From: Pseudomonas sp. GD04091
GTDB lineage: Bacteria > Pseudomonadota > Gammaproteobacteria > Pseudomonadales > Pseudomonadaceae
Assembly (NCBI RefSeq): GCF_029836165.1
Contig: NZ_JAOEBG010000001.1
Coordinates: forward strand, 186,001-250,000
Reading direction: 5' to 3'
Length of the DNA: 64,000 bases
The position numbers and the translations under genes were made by a program. The notes under the pieces are model-generated. The model was not told where the DNA came from. It did not search any database and was given only the letters and a program-made list of their open reading frames with translations. Shown piece by piece: positions 8,865 to 16,615 of this stretch. Position 1 is the stretch's first letter; each line of letters starts with the position of its first letter.

Positions 8865-10187
8865 TCAGGTCATCTGGATGATGGTCTGCATGATGGTGCT
8901 TTCGGTGGAGATGGTCTTGGCGTTGGCCTGGTAGTTGCTCTGCGCCTTGATCAGGTTGACCAGCTCACCGGTCAGGTCGACGTTGGAGTCTTCCAGGGAG
9001 CTGCCGGCGATGCGCCCCAGCGTGCCGGTGTCCGGCTCGCCGATGATCGGCACGCCAGAGGCATACGATTCCTTCCAGGCGGTGGCGCCGACCGGGGTCA
9101 ATCCCTGCAGGTTGGCGAAGTTGGCGACCACCACCTGACCGATCACCTTGTTCTGGCCATTGGTGAAGTTGGCGAACATGTTGCCGCTCTGGTCGACGGT
9201 CAGGCCGGCGAGCTCACCGGTGGCATAGCCGTCCTGGTCCTTGGCGGTGGTGGCCGAGGCTGCGTTGTACTGGGTGGTGGCCAGCATGTCCAGGGTCACG
9301 CCCCCGGCCCGCGCGGTGGCGCCATTGCCCACCCAGGTACCTGCGGCGTTCTTCTCGGCCGGGACCCAGTTGGCCAGCTGGAAGGTCTTGTCGGCGCCGA
9401 TGGTCAGGCCACCGGTGACCGGGCCGGCAGTCATGGCCGCGGTATTGAGCTGCCCCCCGGAGGTGAACGGCAGCTTGTTCACCAACGGCGTGGCCAGGGT
9501 CGGATCGGCCGGGTTGCGACCATCGATGGTGGTGTACATGGTCCAGGAGTTGGTGCCGGTATCCTTGACGAAGTACTGGTTCATCTGGTGTTCGTTACCC
9601 TGGCTGTCGTAGACCGGAGTATTGAAGGTGTAGTTGTAGCTGTTGACGTTGGTCGGATCGAACGGCGTCACCTTCGGCTGATCGGCACTGGAGTTCAGGT
9701 TGACGGTTTCGGAAATGCGACCGGTCGGCTTCGGCGCCAGGTTCGAGGTATCGATCTTCAGGTTGGTCAGCACGCCCGGGATGACCTTGCCGCTCTCGTC
9801 CACCGCGTAACCCTGCAGGTTGGCGCCGTTGGCGTTGACGACATAGCCTTCCTTGTCGCTGTAGAAGGCGCCGGAGCGGGTGTAGATGCGCGAGCCATTG
9901 TCGTTCAGGGCAAAGAAGCCGTTACCATCGATGGCCATGTCCAGCGCCTGGCCCGTGCCATTGATGTTGCCCGGGTTGAACATCTGCGAGACCGCCATGG
10001 TCTTCACGCCGCTGCCCACCTGGGTCTTGCCGCCGGCGGTGCCGCGGATGGACTGGGAGTACTGGTCGCCGAACTCCGCGCGCGACGCCTTGAAGCCGGT
10101 GGTCGCGACGTTGGCAATGTTGTTGCCGGTCACGTTAAGGGACTTGTTCGCCGCATAGAGACCGCTAAGGCCGATATTGAAAGACAT
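8865..10187 (-). CDS. flgE: Flagellar hook protein
   Basis: FlgE polymerises into the hook, the flexible joint between rod and filament. The N-terminus MSFNIGLSGLYAANKSLNVT with NNIANVATTGFKASRAEFGD, and the C-terminus ending in a D0 helix (LIKAQSNYQANAKTISTEST), are the family hallmarks. Residues about 70-150 contain the FlgE/F/G core (AIDGNGFFALNDNGSRIYTR). The length of 440 is typical of pseudomonads. It ends the flgBCDE operon and lies 30 bases after flgD, whose product caps its assembly. Confidence 0.98.
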   Translation of the reverse strand: MSFNIGLSGLYAANKSLNVTGNNIANVATTGFKASRAEFGDQYSQSIRGTAGGKTQVGSGVKTMAVSQMFNPGNINGTGQALDMAIDGNGFFALNDNGSRIYTRSGAFYSDKEGYVVNANGANLQGYAVDESGKVIPGVLTNLKIDTSNLAPKPTGRISETVNLNSSADQPKVTPFDPTNVNSYNYTFNTPVYDSQGNEHQMNQYFVKDTGTNSWTMYTTIDGRNPADPTLATPLVNKLPFTSGGQLNTAAMTAGPVTGGLTIGADKTFQLANWVPAEKNAAGTWVGNGATARAGGVTLDMLATTQYNAASATTAKDQDGYATGELAGLTVDQSGNMFANFTNGQNKVIGQVVVANFANLQGLTPVGATAWKESYASGVPIIGEPDTGTLGRIAGSSLEDSNVDLTGELVNLIKAQSNYQANAKTISTESTIMQTIIQMT

Positions 10188-10217
10188 GTACTCGCTCCTT
10201 GTGCCGATTCTGCGGCG

Positions 10218-10916
10218 TTAAATTCCGATGGTGGTGACTTTGGAGATGCCGACTTTGCCGATGCCGGCCAGGTCGAGCATCATCTCGCTGCCGTTCTGGA
10301 AGCTGACACTGTTGACCTTGGCCGGCAGCAACGTGGCCAGCGTCTTGGCCTTGCCATCGACCTTGGTCTCGGCGGTGAAGGTGTAGTTGCCCGGATCGAC
10401 CTTCTCGCCCTTGTCGTTGGTGCCATCCCAGATGAAATCGGCGGTACCGGCCTTCTGCGCCGGCAGCTCGATGGTCTTGACCACCTTGCCGTCCTTGTCC
10501 TTGATGGTGACCTTGCCTTCGGTGATGTTCTGCGGCACCACCACTTGGCCGGTGAAACTCTTGGTGGTGTCGACCACGGCCTTGTCGCTCTGCACGATCA
10601 CCGAACGACCGACCAGGGACGTCGCCTGCAGCGCCTGGGACGAACCGATACCGGTGAGGATGCCGTCGACCGATTCCTTCAGCGACTGGATGCCCTCCAG
10701 GCTGCTGAACTGCGCCAGCTGCGCGACGAACTCGCCGTTGTCCTGGGGATCGAGCGGGTTCTGGTTCTTCATCTGCGTCACCAGCAACTGCAGGAACGCA
10801 TCCTTGCCCAGCGCGCTACCGGCCTGGCCGGTGCTGCTGTCGTTCTTGCTGGTCGGCTTCTGCAGCGACGTCAGGTAAGAGCTGCCGACCTCGGTGTTGG
10901 TATTGGTGGTAGTCAT
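10218..10916 (-). CDS. flgD: Flagellar hook cap / hook assembly protein FlgD
   Basis: FlgD is the scaffold that caps the growing hook and is later replaced by FlgK. The N-terminal region holds the conserved LGKDAFLQLLVTQMKNQNPL and the DNGEFVAQLAQFSSLEGIQ segment (about residues 33-80). The C-terminal half is the Ig-like/tudor region with the GKVVKTIELPAQKAGTADF strand set. Its 232 residues match the family. It lies between flgC and flgE in the flgBCDE unit. Confidence 0.97.
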   Translation of the reverse strand: MTTTNTNTEVGSSYLTSLQKPTSKNDSSTGQAGSALGKDAFLQLLVTQMKNQNPLDPQDNGEFVAQLAQFSSLEGIQSLKESVDGILTGIGSSQALQATSLVGRSVIVQSDKAVVDTTKSFTGQVVVPQNITEGKVTIKDKDGKVVKTIELPAQKAGTADFIWDGTNDKGEKVDPGNYTFTAETKVDGKAKTLATLLPAKVNSVSFQNGSEMMLDLAGIGKVGISKVTTIGI

Positions 10917-10929
10917 GGCGGCTCCGTGC

Positions 10930-11373
10930 TTACTGACCCAGGGTCAGCACCTTCTGCATCATGTTCTTGGCGGTGTTCATCAGCTCGGCGTTGGTCTGGA
11001 ACGCTCGGCTGGCGGAGATCATGTCGGCCATCTCCTCGACCACGTTGACGTTCGGGTAGTAGACGTAGCCATCCTTGTTCGCCGCCGGGTGGTTGGGTTC
11101 GTAGCGTGCCTCGAGGTTGCTCTGGTCCTCGATGATGCCCTTGACCTGCACACCCTGCCCTGCTTCGCCCTGATCCTCGAACAACGACTGGCCGGCGCCG
11201 GCCTGGGCCTGCTGGAAGGTGGTGGCGAACACGGGGTGGCGGGCACGGTAGGTCTGGTCGATGCTCGACGAGACCGTCTCGGCGTTGGCAATGTTCGAGG
11301 CGACGGTGTTCAGGCGCGTGTTCTGCGCGCTCATGCCGCTACCGGCGATATTGAAGACACTGGCAAGGGACAT
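10930..11373 (-). CDS. flgC: Flagellar proximal rod protein
   Basis: FlgC is a proximal rod subunit. The start is placed at the ATG at 11373 (MSLASVFNIAGSGMSAQNTR, 147 residues): a GGAGAG site lies 5 bases upstream, whereas the GTG two codons earlier would sit on top of that site. The signature NTVASNIANAETV and the C-terminal VNVVEEMADMISASRAFQTN are intact. It starts 2 bases after the flgB stop, so translation of the two is probably coupled. Confidence 0.97.
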   Translation of the reverse strand: MSLASVFNIAGSGMSAQNTRLNTVASNIANAETVSSSIDQTYRARHPVFATTFQQAQAGAGQSLFEDQGEAGQGVQVKGIIEDQSNLEARYEPNHPAANKDGYVYYPNVNVVEEMADMISASRAFQTNAELMNTAKNMMQKVLTLGQ

Positions 11374-11375
11374 GG

Positions 11376-11783
11376 TCACTCTCCGCGCAGGGCCGATACC
11401 AGCCCTTTGAATTTACTGTTGAGCAAGGTGAAGCTGGCCTGGAAGCCAACGGCGTTTTCCGTGTAGTTCGATTGCTCGATCTGCGCATCGACGGTGTTCT
11501 GGTCGATGGACGGCTGCATGGGCGTGCGGTACTGCAGCGTGTCGTCGGCCATCGCCAGGCCCTGGGCCTCGATATGGCGGTTATTGGTCCGCTCCAGGGC
11601 GATGCGCCCGTTCTGCTGCTTGTCGGCCTCGGCGGCGAGCACCGACGAGAAATCCATGTCGCGCGCCTTGTAGTTGGGCGTGTCGGCATTGGCGATGTTG
11701 TTGGCCAGCACCTCGGCGCGCTGGGCGCGGAAGCCCAGTGCCTTTTCGTGGATGCCAAGCGCCTTGTCGAAGCTGATGCTCAT
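11376..11783 (-). CDS. flgB: Flagellar proximal rod protein
   Basis: FlgB is the first proximal rod subunit at the membrane-ring base. The start at 11783 gives MSISFDKALGIHEKALGFRA and 135 residues, the family length. The open frame runs 65 codons further upstream, but the sigma-54 promoter at 11831-11848 lies within that stretch, so the longer form cannot be made from it. The rod signature AEVLANNIANADTPNYKARD is clear. It is the first gene of flgBCDE. Confidence 0.97.
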   Translation of the reverse strand: MSISFDKALGIHEKALGFRAQRAEVLANNIANADTPNYKARDMDFSSVLAAEADKQQNGRIALERTNNRHIEAQGLAMADDTLQYRTPMQPSIDQNTVDAQIEQSNYTENAVGFQASFTLLNSKFKGLVSALRGE

Positions 11784-11830
11784 GTCGGGGAAACCTTCGA
11801 AGGTCGACCGGAATGTCGTTGGCGAAGGTA

Positions 11831-11848
11831 TAGCAAGGGCTGTGCCAA
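11831..11848 (-). promoter_or_regulatory. Sigma-54 promoter of the flgBCDE operon
   Basis: The minus strand reads TTGGCACAGCCCTTGCTA, almost the exact sigma-54 consensus, with GG and GC 10 bases apart. The predicted start of transcription is about 38 bases before the flgB ATG, the same distance as at flgF. RpoN with FleQ is the expected activator pair. Confidence 0.9.
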
Positions 11849-12056
11849 GCCACGTAAAGCCTTTGAATACTGGGTCTGAGGACGGGATACCCGCAAAGCG
11901 ATGCCAGAAAAGCGGCAAACAGCTTCCGCTCGACGCAGGGAAAGCGGCAATTAACGGGCGGCAAAAGCGGCAAAACAAAAAATTGACGTCACCATCCCAT
12001 CAAGAACTGCGCCATCTTTTTCGCCAGCAAGCCCACCCCCACGGGCACTGCAAACG

Positions 12057-12087
12057 AAAAGGCCGGCATCTCACGATACCGGCCCTT
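12057..12087 (-). terminator. Rho-independent terminator after cheR
   Basis: Stem GGCCGGTATC/GATGCCGGCC (one G-T pair) with a four-base loop and TTTT on the minus strand, 10 bases after the cheR stop. It ends the cheV-cheR unit before the flgB promoter. Confidence 0.85.
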
Positions 12088-12096
12088 TGGCCTGCT

Positions 12097-12924
12097 TCAC
12101 TTGGCCTGGTAGATGATCCCCGGACTGCACTGGACCATCTGATAGTGGTCGGGCAGGCCGTTGAGCGCCTCGGACGCCCCCAGGAACAGGTAGCCACCTG
12201 GCTTGAGCGTCCCGTGGATGCGCATGAGGATGTCCTTCTTGACCTGGGCCGAGAAGTAGATCAGCACATTGCGACAGAACACGATGTCGAACTTGCCCAG
12301 CGGCGCGTAGCTGTCCAGCAGGTTGTACGAACGAAACTCGACACGGCTGCGGATCGGCGACTTGACCGCCCAGCGACCCGGCCCCTTGGGATCGAAGTAG
12401 CGCTGCAGGCGCTCCTGCGACAAGCCACGGGCAATGGCCAGGCTGTCGTACTCGCCAGTCTTGCAGTTGTTCAGCATGGCCCCGGACAGGTCGGTGGCGA
12501 CAATCTGCGCGCCCATCTTCAATTGCCCGAGATTGCTGCGCTCGAACTCGTCGATGGCCATGGACAGCGAATACGGCTCCTGCCCCGAGGAGCACGCCGC
12601 CGACCAGATGCGCAGGCGCTGCCCCGGGTTGTTCCTGATGAATTCCGGGATCACCTTGCTCTTGAGCACCTCGAAGGGATAGGTATCGCGGAACCACAGT
12701 GTCTCGTTGGTGGTCATGGCGTCGACCACCTGCTCTCGCAGCCCGCTGCGCGGCTGGGTCTGGATACGTTGCACCAGCTCGCCGAGCGACTTGATGCCCT
12801 GCTGTTCCATCAGCTTGTTGAGACGGCTGGAGACCAGGTACTGCTTATTCTCGCCCAGCAGGATGCCACAGGCTTTCTCCAGGAAGACCCGGAACTGTTC
12901 GAAATCCAAATTACCCGTAGACAA
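12097..12924 (-). CDS. cheR: Chemotaxis protein methyltransferase CheR
   Basis: CheR transfers methyl groups from S-adenosylmethionine to glutamates of chemoreceptors, giving adaptation. The N-terminal all-helical CheR_N domain (about residues 5-60, FRVFLEKACGILLGENKQYL) is followed by the Rossmann methyltransferase domain. The SAM-site segment RLRIWSAACSSGQEPYSLSM lies at about residues 100-120, and FDIVFCRNVLIYFS near 215. The length of 275 is normal and there is no C-terminal TPR extension. It follows cheV by about 50 bases and ends in its own terminator. Pseudomonads carry several CheR paralogues; this is the one tied to the flg cluster. Confidence 0.96.
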   Translation of the reverse strand: MSTGNLDFEQFRVFLEKACGILLGENKQYLVSSRLNKLMEQQGIKSLGELVQRIQTQPRSGLREQVVDAMTTNETLWFRDTYPFEVLKSKVIPEFIRNNPGQRLRIWSAACSSGQEPYSLSMAIDEFERSNLGQLKMGAQIVATDLSGAMLNNCKTGEYDSLAIARGLSQERLQRYFDPKGPGRWAVKSPIRSRVEFRSYNLLDSYAPLGKFDIVFCRNVLIYFSAQVKKDILMRIHGTLKPGGYLFLGASEALNGLPDHYQMVQCSPGIIYQAK

Positions 12925-12975
12925 TGCTGCCGCCTCTTTCTAAATCGCTAGCGCCGGGGACGGGCCCCGGCCGTT

Positions 12976-13905
12976 TCAATGGGTCGCCTTGATCCGGTCG
13001 ACCACGCGCTGGGCGAGGTCGTCCGGCTTGAACTTGGCCAGGAAGTCATCGGCGCCGACCTTCTTGACCATGGCCTGGTTGAATACCCCGGACAACGAAG
13101 TATGCAGGCAGATGTGCAGCTTTTGCATGCGCGGATCGCTGCGAATCTCCGCGGTGAGGGTATAGCCGTCCATCTCCGGCATTTCAATATCCGAGATCAT
13201 CATGAGGAACTCGTCCTCCGGGCGCTTGCCTTCGTCCACCAGCTTGCGCAGGTAGTCCAGGGCCTGACGACCATCGTTGAGGGCCACCACTTCGACGCCC
13301 ACGGTCTGCAGGCAGCGGCTGACCTGCTTGCGCGCCACCGACGAATCGTCGACCGTCAGCACCCGCAGCAGCACGGCCTTGTCCTGCACCTCGGCATCCA
13401 CCACACCCGCCGACACCGACTCGGAGGACGGCGCCACCTCGGCCAGCACCTTCTCCACATCGATGATCTCGACCATGCGATTGTCGACCCGGGTGACCGC
13501 CGTCAGATAGTGATCACGCCCTGTGCCCTTGGGTGGCGGATGGATCTCCTCCCAGTTCATGTTGACGATGCGCTCGACCGAATGCACCAGGAAGCCCTGG
13601 GTCTTGGTGTTGTATTCGGTGATGATCACGAAACTGTTGCGGGTTTCTTCCTGCAGCCCCGGCAGACCGGTCGCCATCGACAGGTCCAGGATCGGAATGG
13701 TCGCCCCGCGAATATTGGCCACACCCCGCACCACCGGATGGGATTTGGGCAGCAGCGTCAGTTCCGGGCACTGCAGCACTTCCCGTACCTTGAACACATT
13801 GATGCCATAGAGCTGGTCGCCATTGAGGCGGAACAACAGCAACTCCAGGCGGTTCTGCCCCACCAGCTGCGTGCGCTGGTTGACCGAATCCATCACTCCA
13901 GCCAT
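12976..13905 (-). CDS. cheV: Chemotaxis coupling protein CheV (CheW fused to a receiver)
   Basis: CheV links chemoreceptors to CheA and carries a phosphorylatable receiver that is thought to tune adaptation. The start at 13905 (MAGVMDSVNQRTQLVGQN) is set by a GGAG site 8 bases upstream and gives 309 residues. Residues about 15-165 are a CheW domain (FRLNGDQLYGINVFKVREVL). Residues about 180-305 are a receiver domain with VDDSSVARK, the phospho-acceptor Asp at about 239 in MISDIEMPEMDG, and a terminal AKFKPDD lysine motif. It is divergent from flgA across 63 bases and co-directional with cheR. Confidence 0.96.
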   Translation of the reverse strand: MAGVMDSVNQRTQLVGQNRLELLLFRLNGDQLYGINVFKVREVLQCPELTLLPKSHPVVRGVANIRGATIPILDLSMATGLPGLQEETRNSFVIITEYNTKTQGFLVHSVERIVNMNWEEIHPPPKGTGRDHYLTAVTRVDNRMVEIIDVEKVLAEVAPSSESVSAGVVDAEVQDKAVLLRVLTVDDSSVARKQVSRCLQTVGVEVVALNDGRQALDYLRKLVDEGKRPEDEFLMMISDIEMPEMDGYTLTAEIRSDPRMQKLHICLHTSLSGVFNQAMVKKVGADDFLAKFKPDDLAQRVVDRIKATH

Positions 13906-13940
13906 GCCGGACTCCTTCAACGAATGCCTGTGTACCAAAT

Positions 13941-13956
13941 CGGCACGGGCTTTGCT
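13941..13956 (+). promoter_or_regulatory. Sigma-54 promoter of flgA, abutting the start codon
   Basis: The sequence CGGCACGGGCTTTGCT has GG and GC 10 bases apart and matches the -24/-12 consensus apart from C in place of the first T. The predicted transcription start (about 13967) is only 2 bases before the ATG at 13969 and 8 before the ATG at 13975. flgA may therefore have almost no leader. Confidence 0.7.
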
Positions 13957-13968
13957 TTTTTGAACGCC

Positions 13969-14718
13969 ATGTACATGAAAACGACATTTTTCCGACGACT
14001 GACGCGCCTGCTGGCCGGCTCGCTGACCGCAGTGTGCCTGCTGGTACCGGGCGTTCGTACGCTGGCGGACGCTTTTACCTTGCCTGAACAGCTTATCGGT
14101 GTCACTCAAGGGTTTCTTGAATTCACCGTGGAGGATTATCTGGCGACCACCCAGACGCCAGGCCGCTACGAGATCCAGGTCAACACCCTCGACCCACGGC
14201 TGCGCATGCCGCTGTGCGGCCAGCAGCTCGACGCCTCGCTGGAGAGCTCGACGCCACTGGGCAGGGTCACGGTGAAGGTACGTTGCGACGGCGCGGCCCC
14301 CTGGACCGTGTTCGTGCCCGCCCAGGTGCGCCTGTTGCGCGACGTGGTGGTGATGACCCGCCCGCTCAAGCGCGAAAGCGTGGTCGGCGAAGGCGACGTG
14401 GCCCTGCGCGAACGCGACGTGGGCAGCCTCGGCCCCGGCTATCTGACCCAGCTGGACCAGGCGGTCGGCATGAAACTGCTGCGCCCGACGGTGCTCGACC
14501 AGGTCCTGACCCAGCAACACCTGGAACAGGCCGAGGTGGTGCGCAAGGGCGACCACGTGGTGATCGTCGCACGCAGTGGCAGCCTGAGCGTGCGCATGCC
14601 CGGCGAGGCCCTGGACAAAGGTGGCCTGCAGACTCAGATCCGGGTGCGCAACCTCAATTCCAAGCGCGTGGTGAAGGCGCGCGTGACCGGGCCTGGGCAG
14701 GTCGAGGTGGCCATGTAG
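13969..14718 (+). CDS. flgA: P-ring assembly chaperone FlgA
   Basis: FlgA is the periplasmic chaperone for FlgI assembly into the P-ring. The product (249 residues from the ATG at 13969, or 247 from the ATG at 13975) has a Sec signal peptide (MKTTFFRRLTRLLAGSLTAV, cleavage near TLADA). It also has the C-terminal SAF-like domain: RPLKRESVVGEGDVALRERD, then QTQIRVRNLNSKRVVKARVT. The last residues, GPGQVEVAM, are typical. There is no Shine-Dalgarno site before either ATG, and the sigma-54 promoter almost touches the start. A later start would destroy the signal peptide. Confidence 0.95.
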   Translation: MYMKTTFFRRLTRLLAGSLTAVCLLVPGVRTLADAFTLPEQLIGVTQGFLEFTVEDYLATTQTPGRYEIQVNTLDPRLRMPLCGQQLDASLESSTPLGRVTVKVRCDGAAPWTVFVPAQVRLLRDVVVMTRPLKRESVVGEGDVALRERDVGSLGPGYLTQLDQAVGMKLLRPTVLDQVLTQQHLEQAEVVRKGDHVVIVARSGSLSVRMPGEALDKGGLQTQIRVRNLNSKRVVKARVTGPGQVEVAM

Positions 14719-14833
14719 GCGCCAGGGGCGCCAGGATAACGACGCAAGGCTGGCGATACGCAACCGCGCACCCTAAACTGTGTCGGAAATCGGGTGGCGC
14801 AAGCCGGCTTTCAGGCACTGATGCATTGTTGCC

Positions 14834-14860
14834 TAAAGTTTCTTTCGGGTTGGCCGAAAA
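14834..14860 (+). promoter_or_regulatory. Sigma-28 (FliA) promoter of flgM-flgN
   Basis: The elements TAAAGTTT and GCCGAAAA are separated by 11 bases, a near-perfect match to the FliA consensus TAAAGTTT-N11-GCCGATAA. It lies 36 bases before the flgM ATG. FliA thus drives its own anti-sigma factor, the usual late-gene feedback. Confidence 0.9.
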
Positions 14861-14895
14861 CCAGGCATGCGTCCTAATACCCAGGGGTTCTGATC

Positions 14896-15210
14896 ATGGT
14901 CATCGACTTCAGTCGTTTGAATAATTCTCCGTCCGTCACGGGCGGTGTTCGCGGCAATGCCGCACCCGGCAACGCCGAGAAGGCCGGCGAAGCCAGCCAG
15001 GCGCCAAAGCGCGCCGACACCAGCGGAGAAGCGGTACATCTGAGCCCTGAGGCCCAGCAATTGCAGAAGATCAGCGACAAGCTGCGCGATCAGCCGACCG
15101 TCAACAGTGCCCGCGTGGCCGAGTTGAAACAGGCGATCGCAGACGGCAGCTACAAGGTCGACGCCGACCGGGTCGCCAGCAAGCTGCTTGATTTCGAAGC
15201 CCAGCGCTGA
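14896..15210 (+). CDS. flgM: Anti-sigma-28 factor FlgM
   Basis: FlgM binds FliA and holds back late flagellar genes until it is exported through the finished hook. It has 104 residues: a disordered Gly/Ala-rich N-terminal half ([17 protein letters not shown]) and a conserved C-terminal sigma-binding half. That half contains [18 protein letters not shown] and the final helix [20 protein letters not shown]...DFEAQR. The FliA promoter upstream and flgN 47 bases downstream fit this role. Confidence 0.96.
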   Translation: MVIDFSRLNNSPSVTGGVRGNAAPGNAEKAGEASQAPKRADTSGEAVHLSPEAQQLQKISDKLRDQPTVNSARVAELKQAIADGSYKVDADRVASKLLDFEAQR

Positions 15211-15257
15211 CCGCCAGGAGCGCTGACTTCCAGGACGCAACACGCCAAGAGTTAGCC

Positions 15258-15725
15258 ATGCACGACATCACCCTGCTGCAACTGATCGAAAACGACATCG
15301 CCCCGGCGCAGGAGCTGCTCGAGCTCCTGCAGAACGAAGCGATAGCCCTGCACGGGCGAGACATGGCGGCCCTGGAGCAGATCCTGGCCCGCAAGCAATC
15401 GTTGATCATCTTGCTCGAACAGCAGGGTACGCGGCGCAGCCAGCTGCTCCAGAGCCTGGGCCTGAGCGCCGACCGCGCAGGCGCGCAAGCGCTCGCCGCT
15501 CAGTCGAGCAATGGCGAAGCCATCATGAGCCGGCTCGACGCGCTGGGCGAATTGATGGATGCCTGCCAACAGGTCAACCAGACCAACGGCCAGATCATCC
15601 AGGTGCAGCAACACGTTACGGCCAACCAGATCAGGATCCTCCAGGGCGGCGACTCTCCGTCGCTCTACGACAGCCGTGGCGGCACCTCGCCAATGGCCAA
15701 GCCCCGCGCCATCAGCCAAGTGTGA
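15258..15725 (+). CDS. flgN: Flagellar export chaperone FlgN
   Basis: FlgN is the cytoplasmic chaperone that protects FlgK and FlgL before export. The 155-residue protein is predicted to be mostly helical (LLQLIENDIAPAQELLELLQ, then long Leu/Gln/Glu-rich heptads). This suits the FlgN coiled-coil fold, with a polar disordered tail at about residues 128-155. Family identity rests mostly on position after flgM and on the helical pattern, since FlgN sequences are poorly conserved. Confidence 0.9.
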   Translation: MHDITLLQLIENDIAPAQELLELLQNEAIALHGRDMAALEQILARKQSLIILLEQQGTRRSQLLQSLGLSADRAGAQALAAQSSNGEAIMSRLDALGELMDACQQVNQTNGQIIQVQQHVTANQIRILQGGDSPSLYDSRGGTSPMAKPRAISQV

Positions 15726-15805
15726 TTAGTTCTATCAAGCCACGGAACATACTGGCAAAATGCCGTTACTTGCGTGTGTCGCTTTTGCCTGGAGATTGAT
15801 AACCC

Positions 15806-16549
15806 GTGTTCAATGAATCCGATGCTCCCCAGCCACCGAAGGTGCTGAGCACCCCTTTGGAGATCACGGCCAACCTGCGCCAGCTGCTGGAGAGCCACGA
15901 CCCGCTGATCATCAGCTTCCATGAACGCAGCCAGCGGTTTCAGAGCTACGTGGTGCACGTCGACAAGGACGCGGGCACTCTGGCGCTGGATGAAATGATT
16001 CCCCGAGACGGCGAAAAGTACATCGAGAACGGCGAGCCGTTCCGCATCGAAGGCTTCCACGACGGCGTACGCATTGCCTGGGAAAGCAGCACACCGCTGA
16101 CCATCAGCGAAATCGACGGCCACCGCTGCTACCGTGGCCCGCTGCCCGTGGAGATGACCTATCACCAGCGCCGCAACGCCTTCCGCGCCGCGCTGAAGCT
16201 GTCGCAACTGGTCGATATCGTGCTCGACGGCACTCATCTCAAAGGCAATGGCGCCTTGCGCGGCAAGTTGCTGGATATCTCCGCCACCGGCTGCAAGCTG
16301 CGTTTCGAAGGCAATGTCGAAGATCGCCTGCAACTGGGCCAGGTGTATGAACGCTTCAAGGCCGGCAATCCGCTGGGGCTGACCGATACCCTGGTCGAAC
16401 TGCGCCACCTGCACTTCGAGGAACGCATCAACACCACCTTCGCCGGCGTGCGCTTCCACAACCTGAACGGCCAGGCGCAGCGCAAGATCGAGAGCTTCGT
16501 CTATCAGTTGCAGCGCGAAGCGCGACGGTTCGACAAGGACGACTACTGA
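15806..16549 (+). CDS. flgZ: PilZ-domain flagellar brake protein (YcgR/FlgZ)
   Basis: This is a cyclic-di-GMP-binding protein that slows flagellar rotation when c-di-GMP is high. Residues about 15-115 form the YcgR N-terminal domain. Residues about 120-240 are the PilZ domain, with the RxxxR motif (RRNAFR, about 122-127) and the (D/N)xSxxG motif (DISATG, about 157-162), both intact. The length of 247 is typical. It starts 80 bases after flgN with no promoter that I can read, and ends at the terminator at 16567-16593. Confidence 0.94.
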   Translation: MFNESDAPQPPKVLSTPLEITANLRQLLESHDPLIISFHERSQRFQSYVVHVDKDAGTLALDEMIPRDGEKYIENGEPFRIEGFHDGVRIAWESSTPLTISEIDGHRCYRGPLPVEMTYHQRRNAFRAALKLSQLVDIVLDGTHLKGNGALRGKLLDISATGCKLRFEGNVEDRLQLGQVYERFKAGNPLGLTDTLVELRHLHFEERINTTFAGVRFHNLNGQAQRKIESFVYQLQREARRFDKDDY

Positions 16550-16566
16550 TCGTCGCCCGTACATGA

Positions 16567-16593
16567 AAAACGCCACCCCTCGGGTGGCGTTTT
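16567..16593 (+). terminator. Bidirectional Rho-independent terminator between flgZ and the MFS gene
   Basis: Stem AACGCCACCC/GGGTGGCGTT with a short loop, flanked by A on the left and T on the right. It can therefore serve the plus-strand flgZ and the minus-strand MFS gene that ends at 16616. Confidence 0.85.
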
Positions 16594-16615
16594 CGTTGGG
16601 GCCCGGGCACACCGC

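Larger units (their letters stand above)
11784..12096. other. Intergenic region between flgB and cheR
   Basis: These 313 bases hold the flgB leader, its sigma-54 promoter (11831-11848) and the cheR terminator (12057-12087). The stretch 11880-12000 is A-rich on the plus strand and may carry the FleQ enhancer sites, but I could not identify one by eye. No further gene is supported. Confidence 0.6.

Noticed and set aside
8577..11048. 823-codon plus-strand open frame opposite flgC-flgE
   Set aside because: Antisense shadow of flgE, flgD and part of flgC; no ribosome site or domain.
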